Source: Bdellovibrionia bacterium
Lineage (GTDB): Bacteria; Bdellovibrionota; Bdellovibrionia; Bdellovibrionales; JAUICD01
Length of the DNA: 39,328 nt
NCBI GenBank assembly: GCA_030427965.1
Contig: JAUICD010000032.1
Coordinates: forward strand, 1-39,328
Direction of reading: 5' to 3'
Numbering within the stretch: the stretch's first letter is position 1; each line of letters opens with the position of its first letter. The notes below the pieces were generated by a model that searched no databases, was not told the origin of the DNA, and saw only the letters and a list, made by a program, of their open reading frames with translations. Shown one piece after another: positions 7,260 to 16,768 of this stretch. A program made the position numbers and the translations under genes.

Positions 7260-10200
7260 ATGCTCAAAGTTTTCAGAAAATTTGAATTACCTTCAAATTT
7301 CCTCAATATAGTTCTCTTGAATGTCTGTATTGGAAGTCTTTATTTTGCTTTTGCTCGACTTGGGCTTCATTTAGCAACGATCAATGATACAGCATCAGCA
7401 GTTTGGCCAGCTACAGGGTTGGGGATTGCTGTAAGTATTTTTTTTGGCTTACGAGTGTTGCCTGGGATTTTTATTGGAGCAGCTATTGCCAATATTTTAA
7501 CCCCACTTCCTATTCTTTCTGTTTTTGGGATAGCAACAGGAAGTACTCTTGAGGCCTTTGTTGCGGCTTGGCTCTATAAGTTGATATTAACAAAAAAAAG
7601 ATCTTTTAACTTCCAATTCAGCACATTAGCTATTGTATTAAGTCTTCTAGTGGCAGCTACGCTGAGTGGTGTTATTGGAGTGTTTTCATTAATTGTTCTT
7701 GGCTCAGTAGACTCGGGGAATATTTTAAACATTTTCTTAACATGGTGGGCTGGCAATTTTATAGGAGGGTTGCTATTTGTCCCCCTATTTCTCTGTTTGT
7801 TTGAAAGGTATAAGGAAAAAAGATACTGGAGTGGGTGGCGTTCAATTGCAAAGTATTTGCTTGTAGCTATTCTTGCAATCATATTACTTGATTTTGTGTT
7901 CAAGTTTCCTACTGGTTCAGGATATTTGTTTGTACTTTTTGTTCCTATTCTTTTTGCGAGTTATTTCCCTCAAAGAATGGGGATATTTTTCACGTCATTG
8001 GTTCTTTGCACAGGTTCAATTTTCTACACACTACAGGGCTTTGGCCCGTTTGTTATTGGTAGTGTGAATGAGAATTTATTACATCTTGAGCTTTTTCTGA
8101 CTGCATTAGGGGTTACGGCACTGACTTTGTCAGAGATCTCTCGAGTTGGCTTGCGAAAAGTGGCGACCATCGTTTTTTTACTTTGTTGGTTTGTGGCTGG
8201 CTTGATGTTTTATGAGTTTTTAGAAGGTGAGAAGAAAATTGAGAACGATGAGTTTATTCGTATCACGGATGAAATGCAGTACTCAATTGAAAGACGAATG
8301 GATGCCTATGTGGAGTCCCTTTGGGCTGGTATAGGTTTGTTTTCAGCGTCAGAAAGTGTTGAGCCAGATGAGTGGAGAGATTTTGTAAAAACCCAAAACA
8401 TTGTAGAAAGAAAACCTGGCATCAACGGCTTGGGTTATGTTCACCCTGTGCATTATAAAGATATAAAGAGATTTGAAAGAAAAATGAGAAAAAATGGACT
8501 TAGTGGTTTTAAAGCTAAAGAAGTGCCCAATTATAAATACTCTCCAAATGATGAGAACAAGGGATATCGTTATCTGATTACTTATATTGAGCCACTCAAA
8601 GCAAATATTGCTGCTCAAGGATTGGACTTAAGTTCTGAACCAAATAGATTTATGGCTGCAAACTTAGCTAGAGATACAGGTAGAGTTTCAATTACTGGAA
8701 AAATAAAACTGGTTCAAGATGAGAGCATTGGCTATGGATTTTTGATATATGCCCCTCTTTATAAAAAGGGAGCACCTATTGGAACATTGGAAGAAAAGCG
8801 CGAGGCTCATATTGGCTGGGTGTATGCTCCACTTTTTAATAATCACTTTTATGATGAGGTTTTAAAACAATTTGATCTAGGGGTGGATGTCTTTCTTTTT
8901 GAAGGGCAAGGTGTGGATGAGCAAAATCAAATTTATCAATCCAAGAAAGGGGCGGGGGATACTTTTGATGACTTTGATAGGGTGACTGATATTGTTATTG
9001 GGCAAAAGCCTTTTACCTTAGGCTGGATGAAGAGCGACAAATACAAAGAGTCAAGAATGACAATTGTGGCGTGGGTTGGTTTTTTTGGTGCAATTTTTAG
9101 TGTTTTTCTAGCGACAATTGTAACAATTCTTCAAATTACAGGTGATAAAGCTCAGCAACTTGCAGATGAGATGAGTCGTGATAAGTCTCTTGCAATTTCA
9201 CGACTTGAAGCAGTTATCGGCGCGAGTCCTGTTGGAATCGTGTCATTGGATTGTGAGATGAAAATTACGGTTTGGAATTCCGCATGTGAAGAGATTTTCA
9301 ATATCCCACAAGAAGTAGCCATTGGAAAAACATTAGATGACATCTATCCCGCCTCACTGAATCAAATAAATAAAACGTTTCAAGACGTACTTGATACGAA
9401 TGAAACTGTATTTTTTCAAACAAAATGGAAGTTTTCTGAAGACAAGGTTAAGATTACAGAAAATGCAGCAATTCGACTTGAAGATTCAGAAGGAAAATCT
9501 GTTGGAATAGTTGCTGTGATGATTGATAAGACTGAAGAGGTCCGACTTGAAAATGAGCTCAAAAAGACAAATGAATTCCTCAATGAAACTGTTAAAACCC
9601 ATAAGTTGATCACAGACAATATCCCAGCATTGATTGCTTATTGGGACAGTGATCAAAATTGTACATTTGCAAACCAACCTTATCTCGAGTGGCTAGGGAA
9701 AAGGAAAGAAAATGTAATTGGCCATAAGATGGAAGATGTACTTGGTTCAGATATGTATCTGGTCAATCAAGATTATGTAAACTCGGCACTTGATGGCGAG
9801 GTACAGTACTTTGAAAGAGAAATGTTTTTTCCAATTTATGCGGAATCAAGATATGTACAGGCTTACTATATACCAGACACTTACAACAATATTGTAAAAG
9901 GATTTTTTGTGCTAATCACTGATATTACAGCACAAAAGAAAGCTGAATTTCAAGCTGTGGCACAAGAAGAAATTGCAATTGCAGCCTCTCAGGTTAAATC
10001 AGAGTTTTTAGCAAATATGAGTCATGAAATCCGAACTCCAATCAATGGTGTAATTGGTATGACGGGATTGCTTTTAGACACATCTTTGAAGAAAGTACAA
10101 GAAGAGTACACGAGGTCAATAAAACAAAGTGCTGAGAATTTGTTAACTATTGTAAATGATGTTTTGGATTTTTCAAAAGTCGAAGCAGGCAAGTTGGACA

Positions 10201-11507
10201 TTGAAGAAGTGGAGTTTGACCTAACTGCAGAAATCAAAGACACAATTCATCTGTTGAAGTTCTCTGCAGATTCTAAAAATGTGTATTTGAATCTCAATAT
10301 TTTTGAGCTTGATAAAATGGTTGTTGGTGACCCTGGGCGAATTCGGCAAGTTCTAATTAACTTAATTGGAAACGCCATTAAATTTACCCAAGTAGGTGGA
10401 GTGGATGTTCGAGTTTCAGTTTCTGATTGGAGAGATGAGACTTGCAATATAAAATTTGAAGTGAGTGACACTGGAATCGGAATACCTAAAAATGCTCAGG
10501 AGAAAATGTTTGATGCATTCTCTCAACAAGATAGTTCTATTACACGAAAGTTTGGAGGATCTGGGTTGGGTCTTTCTATTTCAAAGAAACTAGTTGAACT
10601 TATGGGTGGTACTATTGGAGTAAGAAGTGAAGAAGGAAAAGGGTCGGTGTTTTCATTTGAATTACCCCTTAAAATAAGTGAGCAATCGGTTTCCGGTATT
10701 CAGATGAAAGACAGTCTAAATCAACATCTAGATAAAGAGTTTTCTGAAAAAATACTTTTGGCTGAAGACAATATTGTGAATCAAAAAATTGCAGAGGCTC
10801 AACTCAGTAAGTATGGTTTTCATGTGGATGTTGTGGCAAACGGAGAGGAGGCCATTAAGGCTCTTGTTGAGCAACCATATGATTTGGTTTTGATGGACTG
10901 TCAAATGCCGATCATGGGAGGGCTTGAAGCTACAAAAGTGATCCGTAATAGTGAGGATGTTCTTGATTCGAATATTCCAATTATTGCCATGACTGCTAAC
11001 GCCATAAGTGGGGATCGTGAAAAATGTTTGGAAGTTGGAATGGATGAGTATATTTCTAAGCCTATTCGTGAAACTTTGCTGATCCAGACTATTGAAAAGA
11101 TATTAAGTAGAAAACCTAGTATTGGTAGCTTGGAGAAACATCTAGGTTCAGGAGTTTTAGATAAAAAAGTTGTTGAAAATCTTAATAAAATAAAAAGTTC
11201 AAGAAATGGAAACCTTCTTGGAGAACTAGTAGATATTTTTATGAAAACATCTAAAATTTCTTTGAAAAAAATAGAAAAAGAAATTCAAAATAAAAACTTT
11301 CAAAAAGTTAGAGTTCTGGCACATGAATTGAAATCGAGTTCTGCACATCTGGGTGCAAGTGACCTTTCTAAACTATGTGAAGAGTTAGAGAATATTGAGT
11401 CAAGGGGAAGTGTTTCGTTGGAACCTCAGGAGATTTTTGAAAAATTAAAAAGAGAGCATCAAATGGTGCTTCAGGAATTATTGAAAAATAGAAAAGATGT
11501 AGCCTAA
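7260..11507 (+). CDS. MASE1-CHASE-PAS-PAS hybrid sensor histidine kinase with receiver and Hpt domains
   Basis: A 1415-aa multi-step phosphorelay sensor (numbering from the ATG at 7260; an in-frame TTG lies just before). Residues about 15-320 form a multi-span MASE1-type sensor region (AVWPATGLGIAV). About 335-545 is a periplasmic CHASE domain, closed by a membrane span near 600-625. Two PAS domains follow (about 645-765 and 780-890), then HisKA with FLANMSHEIRTP and phospho-acceptor His922. The ATPase has NLIGNAIKF, DTGIGIP and GGSGLGLSI. The receiver (about 1162-1282) has phospho-acceptor Asp1213 in VLMDCQMP, and the Hpt has His1355 in LAHELKSSS. All phosphotransfer residues are intact. No response regulator with an output domain lies nearby, so the final partner is elsewhere. 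The ligand is unknown; CHASE domains usually bind small extracellular molecules. Confidence 0.95.
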   Translation: MLKVFRKFELPSNFLNIVLLNVCIGSLYFAFARLGLHLATINDTASAVWPATGLGIAVSIFFGLRVLPGIFIGAAIANILTPLPILSVFGIATGSTLEAFVAAWLYKLILTKKRSFNFQFSTLAIVLSLLVAATLSGVIGVFSLIVLGSVDSGNILNIFLTWWAGNFIGGLLFVPLFLCLFERYKEKRYWSGWRSIAKYLLVAILAIILLDFVFKFPTGSGYLFVLFVPILFASYFPQRMGIFFTSLVLCTGSIFYTLQGFGPFVIGSVNENLLHLELFLTALGVTALTLSEISRVGLRKVATIVFLLCWFVAGLMFYEFLEGEKKIENDEFIRITDEMQYSIERRMDAYVESLWAGIGLFSASESVEPDEWRDFVKTQNIVERKPGINGLGYVHPVHYKDIKRFERKMRKNGLSGFKAKEVPNYKYSPNDENKGYRYLITYIEPLKANIAAQGLDLSSEPNRFMAANLARDTGRVSITGKIKLVQDESIGYGFLIYAPLYKKGAPIGTLEEKREAHIGWVYAPLFNNHFYDEVLKQFDLGVDVFLFEGQGVDEQNQIYQSKKGAGDTFDDFDRVTDIVIGQKPFTLGWMKSDKYKESRMTIVAWVGFFGAIFSVFLATIVTILQITGDKAQQLADEMSRDKSLAISRLEAVIGASPVGIVSLDCEMKITVWNSACEEIFNIPQEVAIGKTLDDIYPASLNQINKTFQDVLDTNETVFFQTKWKFSEDKVKITENAAIRLEDSEGKSVGIVAVMIDKTEEVRLENELKKTNEFLNETVKTHKLITDNIPALIAYWDSDQNCTFANQPYLEWLGKRKENVIGHKMEDVLGSDMYLVNQDYVNSALDGEVQYFEREMFFPIYAESRYVQAYYIPDTYNNIVKGFFVLITDITAQKKAEFQAVAQEEIAIAASQVKSEFLANMSHEIRTPINGVIGMTGLLLDTSLKKVQEEYTRSIKQSAENLLTIVNDVLDFSKVEAGKLDIEEVEFDLTAEIKDTIHLLKFSADSKNVYLNLNIFELDKMVVGDPGRIRQVLINLIGNAIKFTQVGGVDVRVSVSDWRDETCNIKFEVSDTGIGIPKNAQEKMFDAFSQQDSSITRKFGGSGLGLSISKKLVELMGGTIGVRSEEGKGSVFSFELPLKISEQSVSGIQMKDSLNQHLDKEFSEKILLAEDNIVNQKIAEAQLSKYGFHVDVVANGEEAIKALVEQPYDLVLMDCQMPIMGGLEATKVIRNSEDVLDSNIPIIAMTANAISGDREKCLEVGMDEYISKPIRETLLIQTIEKILSRKPSIGSLEKHLGSGVLDKKVVENLNKIKSSRNGNLLGELVDIFMKTSKISLKKIEKEIQNKNFQKVRVLAHELKSSSAHLGASDLSKLCEELENIESRGSVSLEPQEIFEKLKREHQMVLQELLKNRKDVA

Positions 11508-11573
11508 TTCTCTTTTTTACTATTTGAGCTAAATTTTATTGCTTCTTTTTCTTTTAGTGTTAAAAATAGACTT

Positions 11574-12035
11574 ATGCGATACGATCGTAAAAAAGAAGAA
11601 TCTCTTCTTGAAATGTCTGAAATTTTAAAAAACAGAGGAATCAAATTTGCTTTAGGGGGCAGTGGCTTAGTTGCTTTCTATGGGTGCAAAACTGAAGTCC
11701 ATGATTGGGACCTAACAACTGATGCTCCCATGGCTTTGGTGGAAGATACTCTAACTGGTTTGGAGTACACAAAAATTGGACCAAATGGCATTTTTGCATC
11801 AGAGTATTTGTTTAAGATAAATTTTAAAGGAACTCCAATTGATTTGATTGGAAAGTTTGCTTTGAGAACATCTGAAGGAATATTTGATGTGCCTACGATT
11901 GTGTCAGATTTTTGGGGAGAAATTCCAATAGGGTGTCCACACAGATGGGCGAAAGCTTACAAGCATATGGGGAGGCTGAAAAAAGCAGAGCTTCTTCAAA
12001 ATCAGATAAAGGAAAGAGCTGTTTCGTCCTCATAG
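11574..12035 (+). CDS. Nucleotidyltransferase-superfamily (MNT-like) protein
   Basis: This 153-aa protein has the layout of a minimal nucleotidyltransferase fold: FALGGSGLVAFYG near residues 25-38, followed by VHDWDLTTD near 45. This resembles the GG(S)...DxD catalytic signature of the DNA polymerase beta/MNT superfamily, with Asp-Trp-Asp as the metal-binding pair. A later acidic residue in TPIDLIGKF could be the third carboxylate. Members include antibiotic adenylyltransferases, tRNA nucleotidyltransferases and antitoxin MNT proteins. No HEPN partner is next to it, so a toxin-antitoxin role is not supported. It ends about 100 bases before the start I chose for the large secreted protein and is probably co-transcribed with it. 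The ATG at 11574 lacks a strong ribosome site. Confidence 0.6.
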   Translation: MRYDRKKEESLLEMSEILKNRGIKFALGGSGLVAFYGCKTEVHDWDLTTDAPMALVEDTLTGLEYTKIGPNGIFASEYLFKINFKGTPIDLIGKFALRTSEGIFDVPTIVSDFWGEIPIGCPHRWAKAYKHMGRLKKAELLQNQIKERAVSSS

Positions 12036-12133
12036 GTTTGATTTGGCGTCGCTACTTAAGAAAGTCGTATTTAGATTCTTTATCGCGTATTTACTGTGCG
12101 TGGGGTTGGTATAGATCTCGCTTTATTTGGGAT

Positions 12134-14515
12134 ATGCAAAGAGTTGAAGTCTCCAAATATCTGAAAACACTTGGGCAAACTGTCATATATTTAGTTATTG
12201 TACAGGCGTTTTTTGTCAATCCCGTTCAGGCTAAAGGTGATCCGTCTCTGGGCCACTTGATTCAATGTTTTCAAAGAGTAGATCAGTCCTATATCGACCT
12301 TGCTAGAGATGAAGAATATGAGGAGCGGATTTTAGAACTTAAGAGTTCGATTTTCTTTCATTTGGATAGAAGCTCAATCGAAGAGTTTGATTTTGTTGAT
12401 AAGTCGACATCTGATTCAATAAAGAGATTTGAGGATCCCAAGTCTCTTGTATACGTGGATAGTGAAAGTGAGCGTATTCTGTGGATGAACAGTTCTGGTG
12501 TATGGGAAATCCCTCTTCCAAACCCTGGGATACTGAAGCACAAGATATTTGGTAAAAAATTGATCAAAAGAAATGATCAGAGAGCTGTTGTGAGAACCAG
12601 TGGGATTGGTAGCTTACCTCTTTATATTGTTTATGAATACCTCGGCATGGATTTGAAAAATCTAAAGATCCATAGCATTGGAGAGAATGAGATACCTCAA
12701 CGCGAAAAATTGCTTTTTGGAAATGAGCCAATCCCAGTGCAAGTTGTAGTTTCAAATCGAATTCTTTTAGGTAAAGAAAATTTTCGTCGATTTGCAAGCC
12801 TAGCAAAAAAACGAATTGAATATTTAAGAGAAAACTTGAGAAATGATCTAGAAGATCGTTTGGAAAGATATTATTACTCGACTTCTTCAAGGGGAGATTT
12901 TGTTGATGGGGATGGAGTTTTAAAGCTTGCTGAAAATATTTGGAATATATCCCAAAGTTGTCGAGGAGTGATTCATATTTTTAAAAAAGAATTGAGATCT
13001 GATTTCAATCGCTTGTTACATGGAACTCGAATTCAAGCAAGACAAAGCTTTCAAGAGTATCACCCAACCGCCCCGGGATATCAGTATCCTAAGCTTTTAA
13101 ATCAGCCTGCAAGTATGGGAGCGCAAAGCCGTGTTCAAGCAAAATCTAAAACAAAATTGCCCGAAGAAAGAGTGGAAGAGGAGTCTGAAGAAATAAAAAT
13201 CCAACAAACTGAACTTTCAAATAGATCACGAGTTGAGGGGCTCAACTCTCAGGGATTGGAAAATGTAGATCAAAAGAAAAGAGTTGAAGTTTTAGGTGTA
13301 AGTAAGCGAACATACTCAACTCTGATAGAGTTGAAGCCAATGCTTCACAGAAAAGTTTTAGAGGAAAGCTTCAATCGTTCTGAAACAACTCAAATTCAAT
13401 TTACAATTCGAGATTCTAAGGGCTATCGTCGAGCTTTGAGAAAAGAGAGCTTTGGGATTCTAGATAGTGGCAAGGCCATTGGCAGCTCTAGTTTGAAGTA
13501 TTTAACGCCGGAAAGAAGGCTTAAGGTTTTCATTGATTCAAGCTCTAAAACTAAAAATTGGTTTGAGAGAAACTCGATTGGAGCTTTTATTCAAAAACTC
13601 ACTCCATACTACTCGGAAATTTTGATTTGTCGAACGACTATAGAGTGTCAAAAATATAAAATAGGTTCAAATATACGCGTAAAAGGGTCATGGGAAAAAA
13701 TCCTGACAAAATCTATAAATGATACTGAAAAAGAAAATCACTATTTGTTTTTGACGTCTAAAAAACTAGGTATCACCGAAAACAAGAGAAGAACCATAGA
13801 AGAGAACTTTCAAAAAAGAAACATAAGAATTCTGGTGATATCTGAAAAACTTGGCAAGTTGACAAAGGGTTGGATGAAGTTGTCCAATGAAACATCGGGA
13901 ATGTGTGCAAAGTTTGAAGAACTTGAGACAAGCACTCAAATGATAGAGTGGAAGTTGACGGAACTTCTGAGTCTAGATCAACATTTGAGTTTGTCTTATG
14001 ATAGAGTTCGCCTTTTTGATGGCGCTCCTCAAGTTGAATTGAGAGCTAAAGATTTATGGCTAAACTTGGACGAAGAAAGGTCACTTTCTTTTGAGATAGA
14101 AAGAGTTGTGGATATTTCTAGTAAATTTGAAAGCTTGAGTTGGAAGCTTTCAGAAGACATTGATTTTGAAAATATATCGCTTTTAATAGGGGGACAGAAT
14201 ATTTCTAGAAACCATTTTGATTTGATTTATTTGGAAGAGGGGGATTTTGAGCTTATTCTTAAATTTATTCCAACGATCCATTCAAAAATTGAAATTGAGT
14301 ATTACTCTAGAAATTCATCCCGCTTTAAGAATGATTTTGAAATTGAGGATGCTACGCAAATAAAAGAAGTTTTTGTAGATGGAAAGCCTCTTTTGGAGAC
14401 TCAATATCGTTTGCTAAATTTAGATGCCAAAACGGTACTTCGACTCAAATGGGCTCAAATTCTTGGAGTTGAGGATAAAGATGCTGTTGAAGTCAGAGTG
14501 AACTATTTGAAATAG
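12134..14515 (+). CDS. Large exported protein of unknown function with a degenerate vWA-like segment
   Basis: I do not recognise a family. The ATG at 12134 gives 793 residues starting with a signal peptide (hydrophobic VIYLVIVQAFFV, probable cleavage after PVQA). The open frame extends 74 codons upstream over the nucleotidyltransferase gene, but without support. Residues about 20-300 are mixed alpha/beta, and about 310-400 are charged, Gln/Glu-rich and probably disordered. Around 463-650 the order LKVFIDSSSK (Asp468), then ILICRT, then HYLFLTSK and IRILVIS looks like a Rossmann-type vWA fold whose DxSxS metal site has lost its last Ser; this is a weak structural guess. The final 110 residues contain two similar beta-rich units (about 682-735 and 742-793). 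A 60-aa gene follows. Confidence 0.7.
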   Translation: MQRVEVSKYLKTLGQTVIYLVIVQAFFVNPVQAKGDPSLGHLIQCFQRVDQSYIDLARDEEYEERILELKSSIFFHLDRSSIEEFDFVDKSTSDSIKRFEDPKSLVYVDSESERILWMNSSGVWEIPLPNPGILKHKIFGKKLIKRNDQRAVVRTSGIGSLPLYIVYEYLGMDLKNLKIHSIGENEIPQREKLLFGNEPIPVQVVVSNRILLGKENFRRFASLAKKRIEYLRENLRNDLEDRLERYYYSTSSRGDFVDGDGVLKLAENIWNISQSCRGVIHIFKKELRSDFNRLLHGTRIQARQSFQEYHPTAPGYQYPKLLNQPASMGAQSRVQAKSKTKLPEERVEEESEEIKIQQTELSNRSRVEGLNSQGLENVDQKKRVEVLGVSKRTYSTLIELKPMLHRKVLEESFNRSETTQIQFTIRDSKGYRRALRKESFGILDSGKAIGSSSLKYLTPERRLKVFIDSSSKTKNWFERNSIGAFIQKLTPYYSEILICRTTIECQKYKIGSNIRVKGSWEKILTKSINDTEKENHYLFLTSKKLGITENKRRTIEENFQKRNIRILVISEKLGKLTKGWMKLSNETSGMCAKFEELETSTQMIEWKLTELLSLDQHLSLSYDRVRLFDGAPQVELRAKDLWLNLDEERSLSFEIERVVDISSKFESLSWKLSEDIDFENISLLIGGQNISRNHFDLIYLEEGDFELILKFIPTIHSKIEIEYYSRNSSRFKNDFEIEDATQIKEVFVDGKPLLETQYRLLNLDAKTVLRLKWAQILGVEDKDAVEVRVNYLK

Positions 14516-14556
14516 ATATTTTGGCGAATGATTTTTATAAAAGAGAGAAAAACTTT

Positions 14557-14739
14557 ATGAATAAGAATGAATATGACGGAACAATTGTGCTTGAGAGACT
14601 TTCTGAAATAGAGATGTTGGATGAATTCTATGAAGCAATAGATCGAGATGATTTTTCTAAAGCTAAAAAAATCATGAAACAGGCTGGATTGAAATTTGAA
14701 ACTATTGAAATGGTTTTAAATGAAATGGCAGATGTGTAA
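14557..14739 (+). CDS. Small acidic protein of unknown function
   Basis: A 60-aa, strongly charged, probably helical protein (MNKNEYDGTIV ... VLNEMADV), with no signal peptide or membrane span. I choose the ATG at 14557 because AAGAGAG lies upstream of it. The frame opens at a TTG at 14521, which would add 12 residues. It follows the large exported protein after a short gap in the same direction and may be the last gene of that transcript. The sequence pattern Asp/Glu-rich helix, then FSKAKKIMKQAGLKFETI, suggests a small helical adaptor, but nothing identifies a function. Confidence 0.5.
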   Translation: MNKNEYDGTIVLERLSEIEMLDEFYEAIDRDDFSKAKKIMKQAGLKFETIEMVLNEMADV

Positions 14740-14762
14740 CTGTTGGGTCAGTGTAACTGAGA

Positions 14763-16211
14763 TCAATCTTTGGAATGGGTTTTCTTTTTTTGCGTATTAG
14801 GCCCAAGTAGAGTCATCTCTCCAGTTATGTTTTCCATAGTACTTTGAGAGTTGTGATAGGAAATTTCCCAGTGCACACCTTTCTTCCCTGTAGGCACTTT
14901 TTCAAGAGAAAATTTGATAAACAAGTGAACCCACTTTGATTCGTTTGGCTTTAAGGGAATGGAAAGTTCAGGAGAGATGTTTTCCAATTCCTCAAAGTCT
15001 TTGAGTTCAAACTTATCTAACTGTATATCGTGTGCTGTTTGATTTGTGAGATGAAGCCTGAAGTGGTTTATAACAATGGTCTTATCATTGCTTGTAACCA
15101 CGCTATAGGGGGATTCGATAGCTCGAACGATTTTTATTTCAAGAGGTTTTCGATTTAAAAGAATAGTTGAGAATGATAGAATCAAAACTATCAAAATGCA
15201 GAGATAGATCCAGCTTCTTGTTGTAAAAGAGGATTTCTTTTCTCCTTTTAACTCGGATTCACTTGTGTATTTGATCAACCCTTTTGGGTAACCGACTTTG
15301 TCCATGATTTCATCACAAGCATCTGCGCAGGCGGTGCAAGCGATGCACTCAAGCTGTAGGCCATTTCTTATGTCAATTCCTGTTGGACATACATTGACAC
15401 ACCTAAAGCAATTTACACAATCTCCGTGGTCTTTGAGGCCTCGTGTTTTCCTAGGTTCGCCTCTGTTGGGGTCATAAAGGATTGCTTTTGAATTTTCATC
15501 CATCAAGACGGATTGAAATCGTCCGTATGGACAAACAATGAGACAAAATTGCTCTCTGAACCAACCAAAATTAAAAAGAGTGATTGCTGTAAAAAACTGA
15601 ACAAATACAAAAAGGTCCAAGTTTTCAAATGGAGAGTGGGTGGTGACCCAGACAAGTTCTTTGGCGCCAACAAAGTAAGCCGTAAAACTATGTGCAATAT
15701 GTGAGCTCATTAAAAAGAAGACAGTCCATTTTATTATTTTTTTAAGTATTTTTTTGCTTGTCCAAGGTTCTTGATCGAGCTTTCTCCGATATATGTACGT
15801 TCCCTCTATCCATTCCTCAATTCTTCTAAAAATAGAATCTATAAAAACAGTTTGAGGACAGGCCCATCCGCACCAAACACGACCCCATACTGCTGTCATA
15901 AGAAAAATAGAAAAGACTCCAATACTAATGAGAAAAAAGAGAAGAGGGCTGTCGTGTGAGTAAAAAGTATGGCCGAAAAAAACAAACTTTCGATTTGCGA
16001 TATCAAACAAAATGGATTGTTCCCCCTTATAGGGAATCCATGGAAGAATCAAAAAAATAAATATCAAGAATGCTTGCATAAGCGTACGGGCTTGCTTGAA
16101 TTTGCCTCGAACTTTGGCTGGGTGAATCTTTTTTCGATTCCCTTTTTGATCCAGGCTGGGAGGTCTCTCTGGAATAATACCTAGGTGCTCAAGGTTGATT
16201 TCTTTTTTCAC
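14763..16211 (-). CDS. ccoG: Cbb3 oxidase assembly protein CcoG (FixG/RdxA)
   Basis: A 482-aa polyferredoxin-like membrane protein needed for cbb3 oxidase maturation; the family has been shown to reduce cupric ion. After an N-terminal span (FLIFIFLILPWI) it has the conserved WCGWACPQTVF block (Cys114, Cys118) and a second CLIVCPYGRFQSVL block. Two ferredoxin cysteine clusters follow (CVNCFRCVNVCPTG and CIACTACADAC), then a late span and a periplasmic Ig-like C-terminal domain. The start is GTG at 16211, overlapping the ccoP stop by four bases (GTGA), so translation is coupled. It is last in the cco operon. In many bacteria ccoG heads a ccoGHIS cluster; here ccoH is absent and ccoI/ccoS lead the operon. 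Confidence 0.95.
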   Translation of the reverse strand: MKKEINLEHLGIIPERPPSLDQKGNRKKIHPAKVRGKFKQARTLMQAFLIFIFLILPWIPYKGEQSILFDIANRKFVFFGHTFYSHDSPLLFFLISIGVFSIFLMTAVWGRVWCGWACPQTVFIDSIFRRIEEWIEGTYIYRRKLDQEPWTSKKILKKIIKWTVFFLMSSHIAHSFTAYFVGAKELVWVTTHSPFENLDLFVFVQFFTAITLFNFGWFREQFCLIVCPYGRFQSVLMDENSKAILYDPNRGEPRKTRGLKDHGDCVNCFRCVNVCPTGIDIRNGLQLECIACTACADACDEIMDKVGYPKGLIKYTSESELKGEKKSSFTTRSWIYLCILIVLILSFSTILLNRKPLEIKIVRAIESPYSVVTSNDKTIVINHFRLHLTNQTAHDIQLDKFELKDFEELENISPELSIPLKPNESKWVHLFIKFSLEKVPTGKKGVHWEISYHNSQSTMENITGEMTLLGPNTQKKKTHSKD

Positions 16212-16768
16212 TCGATGGGGTTACCCTGAGGAGCTTTTGCATTGGGAGGGTTTGTTCCCTTTAAGGATATGACATATGCAGCAAGAGGAGCATGTTTTTC
16301 TGGAGGAATAACTTGCCCCCACGGCGGCATACCCTTTTGAGGAAATCCGTCACGAATAGCCACTAGAATGCCAGTGAGGTCTCCTTTGGAATGCATCCAA
16401 TATTTGTCTGTTAAGTTTGGTCCAATTGTCCCCTCTCCTTTTTGTCCGTGGCATGCGATGCAAAATTGCCCAAAAGCCTCTTCTCCTATTTTCATAGCAT
16501 CGCTATTTGCCAGAAGAGCCTGAACATCGATTTCACTAGAGTCAGTTGAGGTAGATACTTCTGGTTGATTACTCTGAATTTCTGCTAAGTCTGCATTCAG
16601 TTCTTCTTGGCTGGTGGGTCCGTCAAAGATTTGATAATAGGCAAAATAACCAATGGCAAAAACAATTGTGGCATAAAATGTCATCAGCCACCACTTTGGA
16701 AGTGGATTGTCTAACTCTTGAATTCCATCGTACTCATGGCCTTCGATCAGTTTGTCATCATTGCTCAT
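16208..16768 (-). CDS. ccoP: Cbb3 cytochrome oxidase subunit III CcoP, short mono-haem form
   Basis: This membrane-anchored c-type cytochrome passes electrons to CcoO/CcoN. The N-terminus has the CcoP signature YDGIQELDNPLPKWW (residues 13-27) followed by one span. The periplasmic part has a single haem site, CIACH at 103-107, and an axial Met in KGMPPWG. At 186 aa it is about two thirds of the standard CcoP (near 300 aa), which carries two CxxCH motifs, so one haem domain is missing. No sign of truncation by frameshift is seen: the stop overlaps the ccoG start by four bases and the start overlaps the ccoQ stop by four. It is the third structural gene in the operon. Confidence 0.93.
   Translation of the reverse strand: MSNDDKLIEGHEYDGIQELDNPLPKWWLMTFYATIVFAIGYFAYYQIFDGPTSQEELNADLAEIQSNQPEVSTSTDSSEIDVQALLANSDAMKIGEEAFGQFCIACHGQKGEGTIGPNLTDKYWMHSKGDLTGILVAIRDGFPQKGMPPWGQVIPPEKHAPLAAYVISLKGTNPPNAKAPQGNPIE

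Noticed and set aside
11574..12035. MNT antitoxin of a HEPN-MNT toxin-antitoxin pair
   Set aside because: No HEPN-like gene lies on either side; the neighbours are a histidine kinase and a large exported protein.
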